DNA of 56,365 bases, taken from Hyphomicrobiales bacterium (GTDB lineage Bacteria > Pseudomonadota > Alphaproteobacteria > Rhizobiales > Beijerinckiaceae). Position 1 is the stretch's first letter. Every line of letters starts with the position of its first letter. The stretch is taken from the NCBI GenBank assembly GCA_019075905.1, contig JAGXAM010000018.1:1-56365 (forward strand), read 5' to 3'. Both the position numbers and the translations under genes were made by a program. The notes under the pieces are model-generated. The model worked only from the letters and a program-made list of their open reading frames with translations, was not told the origin of the DNA and made no database searches. Shown piece by piece: positions 19,923 through 34,719 of the stretch.

Positions 19923-21998
19923 TCAGGCGTATTTCGCGACGACCTTGTCGGCCTCCGCCTTTGGCACCTGCTCATAGTGATCAAACTGCATGGTGAAATT
20001 GGCGCGCCCCTGCGAGAACGAGCGCAACTGGTTGACATAGCCGAACATATTGGCCAGCGGCACCATCGCATTGATGACCACCGCATTGCCGCGCATGTCC
20101 TGGCCCTGGATCTGGCCACGCCGGGCATTGAGATCGCCGATGACGCTGCCGGTATAATCTTCCGGCGTCACCACCTCGACCTTCATGATCGGCTCAAGCA
20201 GCACCGCGCCACCTTCGCGCAGCGCCTCGCGGAACGCAGCGCGTCCGGCGATTTCAAAGGCCAGCACCGACGAGTCGACGTCATGGAAGGCGCCATCGAC
20301 CAGCGTTGCCACGGTATCGACCACCGGGAAGCCTGCCAGCACGCCGGCACCCATCACCGAATTGATACCCTTTTCGACGCCCGGAATAAATTCCTTCGGC
20401 ACCGAACCGCCGACCACCTTCGATTCAAAGACATTGCCCTTGCCGATTTCATTCGGTTCGAAAATGATCTTGACCCGGGCGAACTGGCCCGACCCACCCG
20501 ACTGCTTCTTGTGGGTATAATCCTTCTCGACGCGCCGGGTCATGCGTTCGCGATAGGCCACCTGCGGGGCGCCGATATTGGCATCGACCTTGTAGGTGCG
20601 GCGCAGGATATCGACCTTGATGTCGAGGTGCAGTTCGCCCATGCCCTTGAGAATGGTCTGGCCACTCTCGGTATCAGTTGAAACACGGAAGGACGGATCT
20701 TCGGCAGCGAGCTTCTGAAGTGCGATACCAAGCTTTTCCTGATCGGCCTTGGACTTCGGCTCGATAGCGATTTCGATAACCGGATCGGGAAATTCCATCC
20801 GCTCCAGGATCACCGGCTTGGCGACATCGCACAGGGTATCACCGGTGCGGGTATCCTTCAGGCCAGCCAGCGCGACAATGTCGCCCGCATAGGCTTCCTT
20901 GATGTCCTCGCGGTTGTTGGCATGCATCAACAGCATGCGCCCTACCCGCTCCTTCTTGTCCTTGGTCGAGTTCAGAACCGTGGTGCCGCTTTCGATATGG
21001 CCCGAATAGACGCGGCAGAAGGTGATGGTGCCAACGAACGGATCGTCCATGATCTTGAAGGCAAGCATCGAGAACGGCTCTTTGTCATCCGCGCGGCGGA
21101 CGACTTCCTCGCCACTGTTGAAATCGACGCCCTTGATGGCCTCGCGATCGAGCGGCGAGGGCAGGAAGTCGACGACGGCGTCGAGCAACGTCTGCACGCC
21201 CTTGTTCTTGAAGGCTGTGCCGCACAGCACCGGCACGAAGGTCACGTTGCGCACGGCCCTGCGGATCAACCGCTTCAGGGTCGCCTCGTCGGGCTCCTGG
21301 CCGTCGAGATAGGCGGCCATCACATCATCATCGAGCTCGACAGCGGCCTCGATCATGACATTGCGGTATTCCTTGGCCTTTTCCACGAGATCGGCCGGGA
21401 TCTCCTCGTCATGGAAATTGGCACCGAGTGCCTCGTTTTCCCAGACCACCGCCTTCATGCGGATCAGGTCGACGACGCCCTTGAAATTGGCTTCCGAACC
21501 GATCGGCAGCTGGATACATACCGGCTTGCCGGCAACACGCACGCGGATATCCTCGACGCACATGTAAAAATCAGCGCCGGTCTTGTCCATCTTGTTGATG
21601 AAGACGATACGCGGAACATTGTATTTGTCGGCCTGGCGCCACACGGTTTCGGTTTGCGGCTCGACACCCTGGTTGCCATCGAGCACGCAGACCGCGCCAT
21701 CGAGCACGCGCAGCGAACGCTCGACCTCAATGGTGAAGTCGACGTGGCCGGGGGTATCGATGATATTCAGTCGCTTGCCCTGCCAGAAGGTGGTGGTCGC
21801 CGCCGAGGTGATCGTGATGCCGCGCTCCTGCTCCTGCTCCATGAAATCCATGGTGGCAGCGCCGTCGTGCACTTCGCCGATCTTGTGCGACTTGCCGGAG
21901 TAATAGAGGATGCGCTCGGTCGTCGTGGTCTTGCCAGCGTCGATATGCGCCATGATGCCGAAATTTCGGTAATCCTCGATCGGATTCGTGCGGGCCAT
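19923..21998 (-). CDS. fusA: Elongation factor G
   Basis: EF-G drives translocation and, with RRF, ribosome recycling. G-domain motifs are seen: [23 protein letters not shown] and NKMDKTGAD. The C-terminal domain IV/V ends with [21 protein letters not shown] chose the ATG giving [14 protein letters not shown], with a GGGATTG site upstream, over an in-frame ATG five codons earlier. The product is 691 residues, normal. Confidence 0.98.
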   Translation of the reverse strand: MARTNPIEDYRNFGIMAHIDAGKTTTTERILYYSGKSHKIGEVHDGAATMDFMEQEQERGITITSAATTTFWQGKRLNIIDTPGHVDFTIEVERSLRVLDGAVCVLDGNQGVEPQTETVWRQADKYNVPRIVFINKMDKTGADFYMCVEDIRVRVAGKPVCIQLPIGSEANFKGVVDLIRMKAVVWENEALGANFHDEEIPADLVEKAKEYRNVMIEAAVELDDDVMAAYLDGQEPDEATLKRLIRRAVRNVTFVPVLCGTAFKNKGVQTLLDAVVDFLPSPLDREAIKGVDFNSGEEVVRRADDKEPFSMLAFKIMDDPFVGTITFCRVYSGHIESGTTVLNSTKDKKERVGRMLLMHANNREDIKEAYAGDIVALAGLKDTRTGDTLCDVAKPVILERMEFPDPVIEIAIEPKSKADQEKLGIALQKLAAEDPSFRVSTDTESGQTILKGMGELHLDIKVDILRRTYKVDANIGAPQVAYRERMTRRVEKDYTHKKQSGGSGQFARVKIIFEPNEIGKGNVFESKVVGGSVPKEFIPGVEKGINSVMGAGVLAGFPVVDTVATLVDGAFHDVDSSVLAFEIAGRAAFREALREGGAVLLEPIMKVEVVTPEDYTGSVIGDLNARRGQIQGQDMRGNAVVINAMVPLANMFGYVNQLRSFSQGRANFTMQFDHYEQVPKAEADKVVAKYA

Positions 21999-22024
21999 GA
22001 TCATCAATCCCAAAAAGTGCCGGG

Positions 22025-22498
<474 letters not shown>

Positions 22499-22506
22499 CT
22501 ACTTCC

Positions 22507-22878
22507 TTACTTCGGGCGCTTGGCGCCATATTTCGAACGGCGCTGCTTGCGATCCTTGACACCTTGCGTGTCGAGCACGCCGCGCAGGATGTGATAGCGC
22601 ACACCGGGCAAATCCTTGACGCGGCCGCCACGGATCATAACCACAGAATGCTCTTGCAGGTTGTGGCTCTCGCCCGGAATATAGCCGATGACCTCGAAGC
22701 CATTGGTCAGGCGCACCTTGGCAACCTTGCGCAAAGCCGAGTTCGGCTTTTTCGGGGTCGTCGTATAGACGCGCGTGCACACGCCGCGCTTCTGGGGGCA
22801 AGCCTCCAGATGGCGGGCCTTTTCGCGGTAGACCGGCGCAATGCGCGGCTTACGGATCAATTGACTAATCGTCGGCAT
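22507..22878 (-). CDS. rpsL: 30S ribosomal protein S12
   Basis: S12 at the decoding centre. It begins [12 protein letters not shown] and ends [11 protein letters not shown], 123 residues. Lys43 (TPKKPNS) and Lys88 (GGRVKDLPG), the usual sites of streptomycin-resistance changes, are both wild type. It heads the str cluster; a candidate promoter lies at 23131-23159, implying a leader of roughly 245 bases. Confidence 0.98.
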   Translation of the reverse strand: MPTISQLIRKPRIAPVYREKARHLEACPQKRGVCTRVYTTTPKKPNSALRKVAKVRLTNGFEVIGYIPGESHNLQEHSVVMIRGGRVKDLPGVRYHILRGVLDTQGVKDRKQRRSKYGAKRPK

Positions 22879-22900
22879 TCATCGCCCTTCCGAAGCGGTT

Positions 22901-23116
22901 TTAACTTTTCGCCCCTGCCCGACCTTCGGACACAAGCAAAACCACGCCGCCAGCCAAAATGGCCAACGGCGCAACAAACAGAGGAACAACGGCAACCCGC
23001 TGTTCATGCACCAAAGCCGCCGAAGCGGTTATGAAGTCACTCGTTCTAGATACAGCTGCGTTTAGCGGGCCTGCATCGGGGACGGGTCGCCCACCGAAAA
23101 TGACCGCTACGGCCAC
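22901..23116 (-). CDS. Doubtful small ORF in the rpsL leader
   Basis: A 71-codon frame with a GTG start, entirely inside the predicted rpsL 5' leader and ending 22 bases before the rpsL ATG. The translated protein would have one hydrophobic segment (about residues 43-61) and a short basic end. No good ribosome binding site precedes the GTG, which falls in the loop of a possible leader hairpin. I do not recognise it; it may simply be an open frame in a regulatory leader. Confidence 0.2.
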   Translation of the reverse strand: MAVAVIFGGRPVPDAGPLNAAVSRTSDFITASAALVHEQRVAVVPLFVAPLAILAGGVVLLVSEGRAGAKS

Positions 23117-23130
23117 CTGATGTAGCAGCG

Positions 23131-23159
23131 CTTCTAATTACCTCTATGGCACACGTCAA
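23131..23159 (-). promoter_or_regulatory. Candidate promoter of the rpsL (str-S10-spc) operon
   Basis: On the minus strand TTGACG (23154-23159), a 17-base spacer, then TAGAAG (23131-23136) followed directly by a GC-rich CGC discriminator. The same -10 and discriminator string, TAGAAGCGC, occurs at the rplK promoter. Just downstream, the start of the transcript can form a 7-bp hairpin (CTGCTAC / GTAGCGG, one G-U pair). GC-rich discriminators are a known mark of stringent-controlled promoters. Confidence 0.55.
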
Positions 23160-23275
23160 CCCCTTGCTGGCGATATTTGCATCTTTCGCAGCATGCCAGG
23201 GTGCCGCACGCCCCCTCGCGGCGCCAGGCGAAGCGCTTTTCGCGCCCGCCTCCGCAGGCAAGCGGAGCAGCGCCC

Positions 23276-23301
23276 ATGAAAATGGCCGCCCGAAGGCGGC
23301 C
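23276..23301 (-). terminator. Intrinsic terminator after rpoC
   Basis: Minus strand: a perfect 7-bp stem GGCCGCC / GGCGGCC with the stable tetraloop TTCG (23284-23301), followed by ATTTTC. It lies about 30 bases past the rpoC stop and separates rplJL-rpoBC from the rpsL promoter. Confidence 0.7.
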
Positions 23302-23332
23302 TTGATCCTTATGGCTGGCGCCGGCGCGCCGC

Positions 23333-27508
<4,176 letters not shown>

Positions 27509-27631
27509 CACCTGTCTCCTGCGAAGCACTGCATGCGGCGGTCATTGCGCACGTCAGCCCGCCTAGAATAATCTTGACCTTTACCAGCCGGGCAGGTTTT
27601 CGCCTCATGCCCGGCACGCATCACAACTGAC

Positions 27632-30600
27632 TTATTCGGCTGCCTCGGCGGGCGGCAACTCATCCGCCCGCGACTGGGTTGTCAGATCGACACTGAGGCC
27701 CAGCGAACGCATTTCCTTGATCAGCACGTTGAAGCTTTCGGGGATGCCCGATTCAAACTTGTCCTCACCGCGCACAATCGATTCATAGACCTTGGTGCGG
27801 CCGGCGACGTCATCGGATTTGACCGTCAGCATTTCCTGCAGCGTGTAGGCAGCACCATAGGCTTCCAGCGCCCAGACCTCCATTTCGCCGAAGCGCTGGC
27901 CCCCGAACTGCGCCTTGCCGCCCAAAGGTTGCTGCGTGACGAGGCTGTAGGGGCCGATGGAACGGGCGTGAATCTTGTCATCGACCAGATGGTGCAGCTT
28001 TAGCATGTAGATGTAGCCGACAGTCACCGGACGATCGAACTGATCACCGGTGCGCCCGTCGAACAGGATCGACTGGCCCGACGAGACCAGCCCGGCCTTG
28101 CCCAGCATCTCGACAATGTCCTTCTCGCGGGCACCATCGAACACCGGGGTGGCGATCGGCACGCCGCGCCGCAGATTATCTCCCATTTCGGAGATTTCCT
28201 CGTCACCCATGCCCTTCAGATCGACCGAAGGCCCGTAGATTTCGCCAAGCTTGCCGCGCAACAGCTTGCTGTCATGCGACTTCAGATAGGCATCCACCGC
28301 CTCGCCGACCTGGCGGCCAAGCCCGGCACAGGCCCAGCCCAGATGCGTTTCGAGAATCTGGCCGACATTCATGCGGCTCGGCACGCCGAGCGGGTTGAGC
28401 ACGATATCGACCGGCGTGCCATCTGCCAGAAACGGCATGTCCTCCTGCGGCACGATCTTCGAGACCACACCCTTGTTGCCATGGCGTCCGGCCATCTTGT
28501 CGCCGGGCTGGATCTTGCGCTTGGTGGCGACAAAAACCTTGACCATCTTCATGACGCCGGGCGGCAATTCGTCGCCGCGCTGCAGCTTCTCGACCTTGTC
28601 GAGGAACAGGCTTTCGAGGCGCTTTTTCGAATCGTCATATTGCTTGCGCATCGCTTCGATCTCGCCCATCTGGGCGGTATCCTCGACCGCAAACACCCAC
28701 CATTGCGAACGCGCATGCGATTCCAGCGCTTCCTTGGTGATCACCTGGTCCTTCTTGAAGCCGCGCGGGCCGCCAATGCCCTTCTTGCCGACCAGAGCAT
28801 CGGCAAGGCGCGCATAGACGTTGCGGTCAAGGATCGCCAGCTCGTCATCACGGTCCTTGGCGAGCCGCTCGATTTCCTCGCGCTCGATGGCCTGCGCACG
28901 CTCGTCCTTGTCGACGCCGTGGCGGTTGAACACCCGCACTTCCACCACCGTGCCCTGCACGCCCGGCGGCACGCGCATCGACGTGTCGCGCACATCGGAG
29001 GCCTTTTCGCCGAAAATGGCGCGCAGCAGCTTTTCTTCCGGTGTCATTGGGCTCTCACCCTTGGGCGTGATCTTGCCGCAAAGGATGTCGCCTGCCTGCA
29101 CTTCCGCGCCAATATAAACGATGCCGGCCTCATCGAGGTTCTTCAGGGCCTCTTCCGCGACATTGGGAATTTCGCGGGTGATTTCCTCGGGCCCGAGCTT
29201 GGTGTCGCGGGCCATGACCTCGAATTCCTCGATATGGATTGAGGTGAACACGTCCTCCTTGACGATCTTCTCGTTGAGCAGGATCGAGTCTTCAAAGTTA
29301 TAGCCGTTCCACGGCATGAAGGCGACCAGCACATTGCGCCCCAGGGCCAGATCGCCGAGATCGGTGGACGGGCCATCGGCGATGATTTCGCCCTTGGCCA
29401 CGACATCGCCGACCCGCACCAGCGGCTTCTGGTTGATGCAGGTTGACTGGTTGGAACGCTGGAACTTCATCAGCCGGTAAATATCGACGCCCGGCTTGGC
29501 AGGATCAGGCTCCTCGGTAGCGCGGATGACGATACGGGTGGCATCGACCTGGTCGACCACACCGGCGCGCCGTGCGGCAATGGCCGCACCTGAATCGCGC
29601 GCCACCACGGCTTCCATGCCGGTGCCGACCAGCGGTGCGTCAGACTTGACCAGCGGCACCGCCTGGCGCTGCATGTTGGAACCCATGAGAGCGCGGTTGG
29701 CGTCGTCATTCTCAAGGAACGGGATCAAAGCCGCCGCCACCGAAACCAGCTGCTTCGGGCTGACATCCATATAGTCGACCTTCTCGCGCGGCACGATGAT
29801 GACATCACCGGCGTGGCGCACGATCACCAGGTCTTCCGTCAGGTTGCCGGCCGCATCCACGGCGACATTGGCCTGCGCGACGAAGCACTTGGCCTCTTCC
29901 ATCGCCGACAGGTAATCCACCGTCTCGGTCATACGGCCGTCACGGATGCGCCTGTAGGGTGCTTCGATGAAGCCGTATTTGTTGACGCGGGCAAAGGTCG
30001 CCAGCGAGTTGATCAGGCCGATATTCGGGCCTTCGGGCGTCTCGATCGGGCAAATGCGGCCGTAATGGGTCGGATGCACGTCGCGTACCTCGAAGCCCGC
30101 GCGCTCGCGCGTCAGACCGCCCGGCCCGAGTGCCGAAAGCCGGCGCTTGTGGGTGATTTCCGACAGGGGATTGGTCTGGTCCATGAACTGCGAAAGCTGC
30201 GAGGAGCCGAAAAACTCGCGCACCGCCGCCGCTGCTGGCTTGGCGTTGATCAGGTCCTGCGGCATCACCGTATTGATTTCAACCGAGGACATGCGCTCCT
30301 TGATCGCCCGCTCCATGCGCAGCAACCCGAGGCGGTACTGGTTTTCCATCAGTTCGCCCACCGAACGCACGCGCCGGTTGCCGAGATTGTCAATATCGTC
30401 AATCTGGCCATGGCCATCGCGCAGATCAACCAGCGTCTTGACGACCGCGAGAATATCCTCGCGGCGCAGGATGCGCACGGTATCTTCCGCCTGCAAGTCG
30501 AGGCGCAGGTTCATCTTGACGCGGCCAACCGCCGAAAGATCATAGCGCTCGGGATCGAAGAACAGCGAGCGGAACATCGCCTCCGCAGAATCCAGCGTCG

Positions 30601-31750
30601 GCGGCTCGCCCGGGCGCATGACCCGGTAAATGTCGAACAGCGCCATCTCGCGGCTGGAATTCTTGTCCACTGCCAGGGTGTTGCGGATATAGGGGCCGAC
30701 ATTGACATGGTCGATGTCGAGGATCGGCAATTCCTTGAAGCCAAGCTCGGACAATTGCGCCAGCAACTTGTCGGTGACTTCCTCGCCGGCCTCGGCATAG
30801 ATTTCGCCGGTGTCTGGATTGTAGAGATCCTGCGCCAGGAACTGGCCGTGCAGGTCCTCATCCTGCATCAGCAGCGCCTTGAGACCACGGTCGGCCAGCG
30901 CCCGCGCGGTGCGCGGGTTGAGCTTCACGCCATTGGCAATGACCACTTCGCCGGTATCGGCATCGATCATGTCGGCCGAGGCCTTGAAGCCCTTCATGCG
31001 CTCGGCATCATAGGGCTGGCGCCAGCCCTGCGCCACCTTGGTGAAGGTGATGGTCTTGTAGAAATATTCGAGGATTTCCCCGGCATCGAGGCCCAGCGCA
31101 TAGAGCAGCGAGGTCACCGGAATCTTGCGGCGACGGTCGATGCGCGCGTGCACGATGTCCTTGGCGTCGAACTCTATGTCAAGCCACGAGCCACGATAGG
31201 GAATGATACGGGCAGCAAACAGCAGCTTGCCCGAAGAGTGGCTCTTGCCCTTGTCATGGTCAAAGAACGCACCCGGCGAGCGGTGCATCTGTGAGACGAT
31301 CACACGCTCGGTGCCATTGACGACAAAGGTGCCGTTGGAGGTCATGAAGGGCATGTCGCCCATATAGACTTCCTGCTCCTTGATATCCTTGACGGAACGG
31401 GCCTGCGTGTCGGGATCGACATCAAACACGATCAACTGCAGGGTCACCTTCAGCGGCGCGGCGAAGGTCATGCCGCGCTGGCGGCATTCATCGACATCGA
31501 ACTTCGGCTGCTCGAATTCATAACGCTTGAAGTCGAGCATGGAGGTGTTGGCGAAATCCTGGATCGGAAATACCGAGCGGAACACCGCATTCAGGCCTTC
31601 ATCACCGCGCCCGCCTTCCGGCTCCTCAACCATCAGGAACTGGTCATAGGAAGCCTTCTGCACCTCGATCAGATTCGGCATTTCTGCCACTTCCTTCATC
31701 GAGCCGAAGAGTTTGCGGATGCGCCTGCGTCCAGCCAAGGTCTGCGCCAT
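27632..31750 (-). CDS. rpoB: DNA-directed RNA polymerase subunit beta
   Basis: Beta subunit of RNA polymerase, 1372 residues. The rifampicin region reads [16 protein letters not shown], then [14 protein letters not shown], so the main resistance positions (Asp, His, Ser) are wild type. The C-terminal [18 protein letters not shown] is diagnostic. The ATG giving [13 protein letters not shown] has AGAGG before it, better than the in-frame ATG six codons upstream. A strong hairpin in the 205-base gap after rplL probably lowers readthrough into it. Confidence 0.98.
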   Translation of the reverse strand: MAQTLAGRRRIRKLFGSMKEVAEMPNLIEVQKASYDQFLMVEEPEGGRGDEGLNAVFRSVFPIQDFANTSMLDFKRYEFEQPKFDVDECRQRGMTFAAPLKVTLQLIVFDVDPDTQARSVKDIKEQEVYMGDMPFMTSNGTFVVNGTERVIVSQMHRSPGAFFDHDKGKSHSSGKLLFAARIIPYRGSWLDIEFDAKDIVHARIDRRRKIPVTSLLYALGLDAGEILEYFYKTITFTKVAQGWRQPYDAERMKGFKASADMIDADTGEVVIANGVKLNPRTARALADRGLKALLMQDEDLHGQFLAQDLYNPDTGEIYAEAGEEVTDKLLAQLSELGFKELPILDIDHVNVGPYIRNTLAVDKNSSREMALFDIYRVMRPGEPPTLDSAEAMFRSLFFDPERYDLSAVGRVKMNLRLDLQAEDTVRILRREDILAVVKTLVDLRDGHGQIDDIDNLGNRRVRSVGELMENQYRLGLLRMERAIKERMSSVEINTVMPQDLINAKPAAAAVREFFGSSQLSQFMDQTNPLSEITHKRRLSALGPGGLTRERAGFEVRDVHPTHYGRICPIETPEGPNIGLINSLATFARVNKYGFIEAPYRRIRDGRMTETVDYLSAMEEAKCFVAQANVAVDAAGNLTEDLVIVRHAGDVIIVPREKVDYMDVSPKQLVSVAAALIPFLENDDANRALMGSNMQRQAVPLVKSDAPLVGTGMEAVVARDSGAAIAARRAGVVDQVDATRIVIRATEEPDPAKPGVDIYRLMKFQRSNQSTCINQKPLVRVGDVVAKGEIIADGPSTDLGDLALGRNVLVAFMPWNGYNFEDSILLNEKIVKEDVFTSIHIEEFEVMARDTKLGPEEITREIPNVAEEALKNLDEAGIVYIGAEVQAGDILCGKITPKGESPMTPEEKLLRAIFGEKASDVRDTSMRVPPGVQGTVVEVRVFNRHGVDKDERAQAIEREEIERLAKDRDDELAILDRNVYARLADALVGKKGIGGPRGFKKDQVITKEALESHARSQWWVFAVEDTAQMGEIEAMRKQYDDSKKRLESLFLDKVEKLQRGDELPPGVMKMVKVFVATKRKIQPGDKMAGRHGNKGVVSKIVPQEDMPFLADGTPVDIVLNPLGVPSRMNVGQILETHLGWACAGLGRQVGEAVDAYLKSHDSKLLRGKLGEIYGPSVDLKGMGDEEISEMGDNLRRGVPIATPVFDGAREKDIVEMLGKAGLVSSGQSILFDGRTGDQFDRPVTVGYIYMLKLHHLVDDKIHARSIGPYSLVTQQPLGGKAQFGGQRFGEMEVWALEAYGAAYTLQEMLTVKSDDVAGRTKVYESIVRGEDKFESGIPESFNVLIKEMRSLGLSVDLTTQSRADELPPAEAAE

Positions 31751-31890
31751 GTGTTTCGCCTCTTTCATCGTTCAATTATGATGGCGGCGGATCGTCCTGC
31801 CCGCCTCGCCTTGTTCATCAAACCCTTGCAGCCCCGGGCAGAAGGCCGCAGCCACCGCGGCCCTGCTGCGCCTTGCGCCCCACAACGGCT

Positions 31891-31919
31891 AAAAGGTCCC
31901 GGCGCGACGCGCCGGAACC
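31891..31919 (-). terminator. Attenuator-like hairpin between rplL and rpoB
   Basis: On the minus strand an 11-bp stem (GGTTCCGGCGC / GCGCCGGGACC, one G-T wobble) closes a 3-base loop GTC and is followed by TTTT (31891-31894). The stem is very stable but the T run is short, as expected for a partial terminator. In E. coli an attenuator in the same gene interval reduces rpoBC relative to the ribosomal genes; a similar role here is inference. Confidence 0.65.
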
Positions 31920-31955
31920 GGAATACGCAGCTCCGCTGGATGCAGAGCCATAAAC

Positions 31956-32336
31956 TTACTTGAGTTCGACCTTCGCGCCGACCTTTTCGAGAGCCGCCTT
32001 GAATTTCGCCGCATCTTCCTTGCTGACACCTTCCTTGACGGGCTTGGGCGCAGCTTCCACCAGATCCTTGGCTTCTTTGAGGCCAAGACCGGTGATGGCG
32101 CGCACTTCCTTGATCACTTCGATCTTCTTGTCGCCGGCAGCAGCCAGCACAACGGTGAACTCGGTCTGCTCTTCGCCGGCAGCGGCAGGCGCAGCAGCGG
32201 CAGCCGGGCCAGCAGCCACGGCCACAGCGGCGGCAGCCGAAACGCCCCACTTGGCTTCGAGCAGCTTGGCGAGCTCGGCAGCTTCCAGCACCGTCAGGGT
32301 CGAGAGTTCGTCAACGATCTTTTCGAGATTTGCCAT
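31956..32336 (-). CDS. rplL: 50S ribosomal protein L7/L12
   Basis: The multi-copy stalk protein that recruits translation GTPases. An N-terminal dimer domain ([20 protein letters not shown]), an alanine-rich hinge (about 35-60), and the C-terminal domain with [20 protein letters not shown] are all present. It has 126 residues with the ATG at 32334-32336. It follows rplJ by 69 bases. Confidence 0.98.
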   Translation of the reverse strand: MANLEKIVDELSTLTVLEAAELAKLLEAKWGVSAAAAVAVAAGPAAAAAPAAAGEEQTEFTVVLAAAGDKKIEVIKEVRAITGLGLKEAKDLVEAAPKPVKEGVSKEDAAKFKAALEKVGAKVELK

Positions 32337-32405
32337 AATGTTCATGCCTTCTGTGAAGTTGGTTTTTTGAGGTTGTAATGAGCTCGATTGCTCAGAGTGA
32401 CAGTC

Positions 32406-32921
32406 CTAGGCAGCATCCTTCGCGCTATAAGCACCGACAACGCGCGCGAGTTTCGCGGCGGGGGCGGTGGACAGCTGTGCCAGCTTGGTGGCCGGAGCCA
32501 CGAGCAGGCCGAGGAGCTTGGCACGCAGTTCGTCAAGCGACGGCATGGTGGCGAGGGATTTGACACCTTCGACATTCAGCGCTGTTGCGCCCATGGCCCC
32601 GCCGAGGATGACAAACTTGTCAAAATCCTTGGCAAAGGCGACCGCCGCTTTCGGGGCTGCCACCGGGTCATGCGACCAGGCGATCAGCGTCGGGCCTTTC
32701 ATCAGCCCTCCCACCGAAGCCACGGCCGTGCCATTCAGAGCAATGCGGGCGAGACGGTTCTTGGCGACCTGGACCTGTGCACCCGCCTGCTTCATCTGCT
32801 TGCGCAGGGTCTGCATCTGGGCGACGGTCAGGCCGGAATATTGGGCGACCACAACCACTGACGTCTTCGCAAAGATGTCATGCAGCTGCGCGACCATTTC
32901 CTTTTTTTCGACTCTGTCCAC
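32406..32921 (-). CDS. rplJ: 50S ribosomal protein L10
   Basis: L10, the base of the L7/L12 stalk. The best start is a GTG at 32919-32921 giving (M)[14 protein letters not shown], matching the usual alphaproteobacterial N-terminus, with GAGGAT 8-9 bases upstream; the frame continues upstream to 33017 without homology. The core has [20 protein letters not shown] and KNRLARIAL. The product is 171 residues. In many bacteria L10-L12 binds its own leader; the roughly 350-base untranslated stretch upstream could hold such a site. Confidence 0.95.
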   Translation of the reverse strand: MDRVEKKEMVAQLHDIFAKTSVVVVAQYSGLTVAQMQTLRKQMKQAGAQVQVAKNRLARIALNGTAVASVGGLMKGPTLIAWSHDPVAAPKAAVAFAKDFDKFVILGGAMGATALNVEGVKSLATMPSLDELRAKLLGLLVAPATKLAQLSTAPAAKLARVVGAYSAKDAA

Positions 32922-33271
32922 AGTGAGTATCCTCACTCTATAAGCGGTCATCCCGCTGGTTGCGATTGGCCGCAGGCAAGCCCGCGACACGCTTTGACAA
33001 CCTGTCCCCCGCGACAATTCCCCTCAGGGAACCCGCAGACAGAGGGATCAACCCAGCCCTCAGGCATGACGCCCAAAAAACCCGACTTCACCCGTCTATG
33101 CTGGCAGCAGGCTGACCGGCCGAAGCCAGGTCACCCGAACATTCAAGGCCCTGCCCTCGCAAGCGAGAAACAACGCCACCGGCAGTCTCGGACAGGAACA
33201 GGCCCTGAAATCCCCGGTTTTCACCTCGCAAAGAGGTTCACACCTTGTTCCAAAGCCTTTCCACCACAACA
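32922..33271 (-). other. Long structured leader upstream of rplJ
   Basis: No gene is supported here. Read towards rplJ the region has short inverted repeats, including CTGGC/GCCAG arms around 33110-33140 and CCCTGAGGG-type repeats near 33025-33062. I found no good sigma-70 promoter, so rplJ may be served by readthrough from rplKA or by a promoter I cannot see. It is a candidate L10 leader by position only. Confidence 0.35.
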
Positions 33272-33297
33272 AGCCCCTTGACGAAGCGCCAGGGGCT
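33272..33297 (-). terminator. Possible terminator or attenuator between rplA and rplJ
   Basis: Minus strand: a 7-bp stem AGCCCCT / AGGGGCT that can be extended inward by GGC/GTC across a bulged A, followed by TTGTTGTGG. The T-rich tail is weak. It lies about 120 bases after rplA, so it could end or attenuate the rplKA transcript. Confidence 0.4.
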
Positions 33298-33419
33298 CAA
33301 TGTGGAATTCTGATGAAAACGCCACCTCGTTTAAGCAGCATCTTCCTTACTTAGCGCGCCGCAACTCCTTTGCCAAGAGCAAAAATGTCGCGTGCGCGCT
33401 CGGCACAACCTTGCGTATA

Positions 33420-34106
33420 TCAGCCATGCAGGCTGGCAAGCTCGACCTTGACGCCCGCGCCCATGGTCGAGGACAGGGCCACCCGCTGGATATAGGTGCC
33501 CTTGGAGGCTGCCGGCTTGGCCTTGGCGACGGCATCGACCAGCGCCTTGATATTCTCGATGAGCTTGTCCTCGCCGAACGACACCTTGCCGACCGAGGCC
33601 TGGACGATGCCGGCCTTTTCGGCGCGGAACTCGACCGCCCCGCCCTTCGAGGCGACCACGGCCGCCTTGATATCCATGGTGACGGTGCCGACCTTCGGGT
33701 TCGGCATCAGGCCGCGCGGGCCCAACACCTTGCCGAGGCGCCCGACCAGCGGCATCATGTCCGGCGTGGCGATGCAGCGGTCAAACTCGATCTTGCCGCC
33801 CTGGACGATGGTCACCAGATCCTCGGCGCCGACGACATCAGCACCTGCCGCCAGCGCCTCATCGGCCTTGGCACCACGTGCGAACACCGCAACCTTGAGC
33901 GTGCGGCCGGTGCCGTTCGGCAGATTGACCACGCCGCGCACCATCTGGTCGGCATGCTTGGGATCAACACCGAGATTCATGGCAATTTCGACGGTCTCGT
34001 CGAATTTGGCACTGGCCCCGCCCTTCACCAGCTTCACGGCCTCGCCGAGCGGGTAAAGCTTCGTGCGCACCACGGCGGCGCGCGCCTTCGTCATACGCTT
34101 GCTCAT
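33420..34106 (-). CDS. rplA: 50S ribosomal protein L1
   Basis: L1 of the mobile E-site stalk and, in E. coli, repressor of the rplKA mRNA. It contains [20 protein letters not shown] and [19 protein letters not shown], both diagnostic. It has 228 residues. Its ATG overlaps the rplK stop by four bases (ATGA), so the two are translationally coupled. Confidence 0.98.
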   Translation of the reverse strand: MSKRMTKARAAVVRTKLYPLGEAVKLVKGGASAKFDETVEIAMNLGVDPKHADQMVRGVVNLPNGTGRTLKVAVFARGAKADEALAAGADVVGAEDLVTIVQGGKIEFDRCIATPDMMPLVGRLGKVLGPRGLMPNPKVGTVTMDIKAAVVASKGGAVEFRAEKAGIVQASVGKVSFGEDKLIENIKALVDAVAKAKPAASKGTYIQRVALSSTMGAGVKVELASLHG

Positions 34107-34531
34107 GCGACCACCTCCAGGCCCATCGAACGGGCAGAACCGGTGATCATCGCTGCAGCAGCCTCAACGGTCTCGCAATTGAGATCAGGCAGTTTCTTGG
34201 CGGCGATCTCGTCGATCTGCGCCTTGGTGATCTTGCCGACAAAGCCGCGACCCGTGGTCTTGGCGCCTGAGGTGATGCCGGAAGCCTTCTTGAGAAAGTA
34301 AGACACCGGCGGCAGCTTCATTTCGAAGGTGAAGGAGCGGTCGCCATAGGCGGTGATCACCACCGGAATCGGTGTTCCCTTTTCCATCTGCGCGGTGCGG
34401 GCGTTGAACGCCTTGCAAAATTCCATAATGTTGAGGCCGCGTTGTCCAAGTGCCGGGCCGATCGGGGGCGCTGGTTTGGCGTCTCCGGCGGGCACTTGAA
34501 GCTTCACGTAACCCGTGATCTTCTTTGCCAT
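34103..34531 (-). CDS. rplK: 50S ribosomal protein L11
   Basis: L11 of the GTPase-associated centre, needed for RelA-type stringent sensing. It begins [20 protein letters not shown] and has [19 protein letters not shown]. It has 142 residues. Unusually, secE and nusG do not lie upstream; ribF is there instead, on the same strand, and a promoter is visible at 34669-34697. Confidence 0.98.
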   Translation of the reverse strand: MAKKITGYVKLQVPAGDAKPAPPIGPALGQRGLNIMEFCKAFNARTAQMEKGTPIPVVITAYGDRSFTFEMKLPPVSYFLKKASGITSGAKTTGRGFVGKITKAQIDEIAAKKLPDLNCETVEAAAAMITGSARSMGLEVVA

Positions 34532-34668
34532 GATCAATCATCCATACAGGGCCGCTCCCGCATGGCAGGAGGGCTGTTGCGATATGTGGTGCGGCCCGGA
34601 ACCCGGCGCTGGCTGCACCGGACCTGCCTTCCACAAACAAGGAGGTGCCCGTCAAGGCACCGGACGCG

Positions 34669-34697
34669 CTTCTACGCGATAAGCACCGGCTTGTGAA
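34669..34697 (-). promoter_or_regulatory. Candidate promoter of rplK-rplA
   Basis: Minus strand: TTCACA (34692-34697), 17-base spacer, TAGAAG (34669-34674), then CGCG. The -10 and the following three bases (TAGAAGCGC) equal those of the candidate rpsL promoter. A perfect 6-bp hairpin ggtgcc/ggcacc (34644-34661) would form at the 5' end of the transcript. Confidence 0.5.
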
Positions 34698-34719
34698 GCC
34701 CCTGAAATGCAGTGATGCG

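Noticed and set aside
22507-22878. Possible streptomycin-resistance change in rpsL
   Set aside because: Lys43 and Lys88 are wild type.
29813-31294. 493-codon plus-strand frame inside rpoB
   Set aside because: Antisense shadow of rpoB; no ribosome binding site and no recognisable domain.
27632-31750. Possible rifampicin-resistance change in rpoB
   Set aside because: The key residues in the resistance region are wild type.
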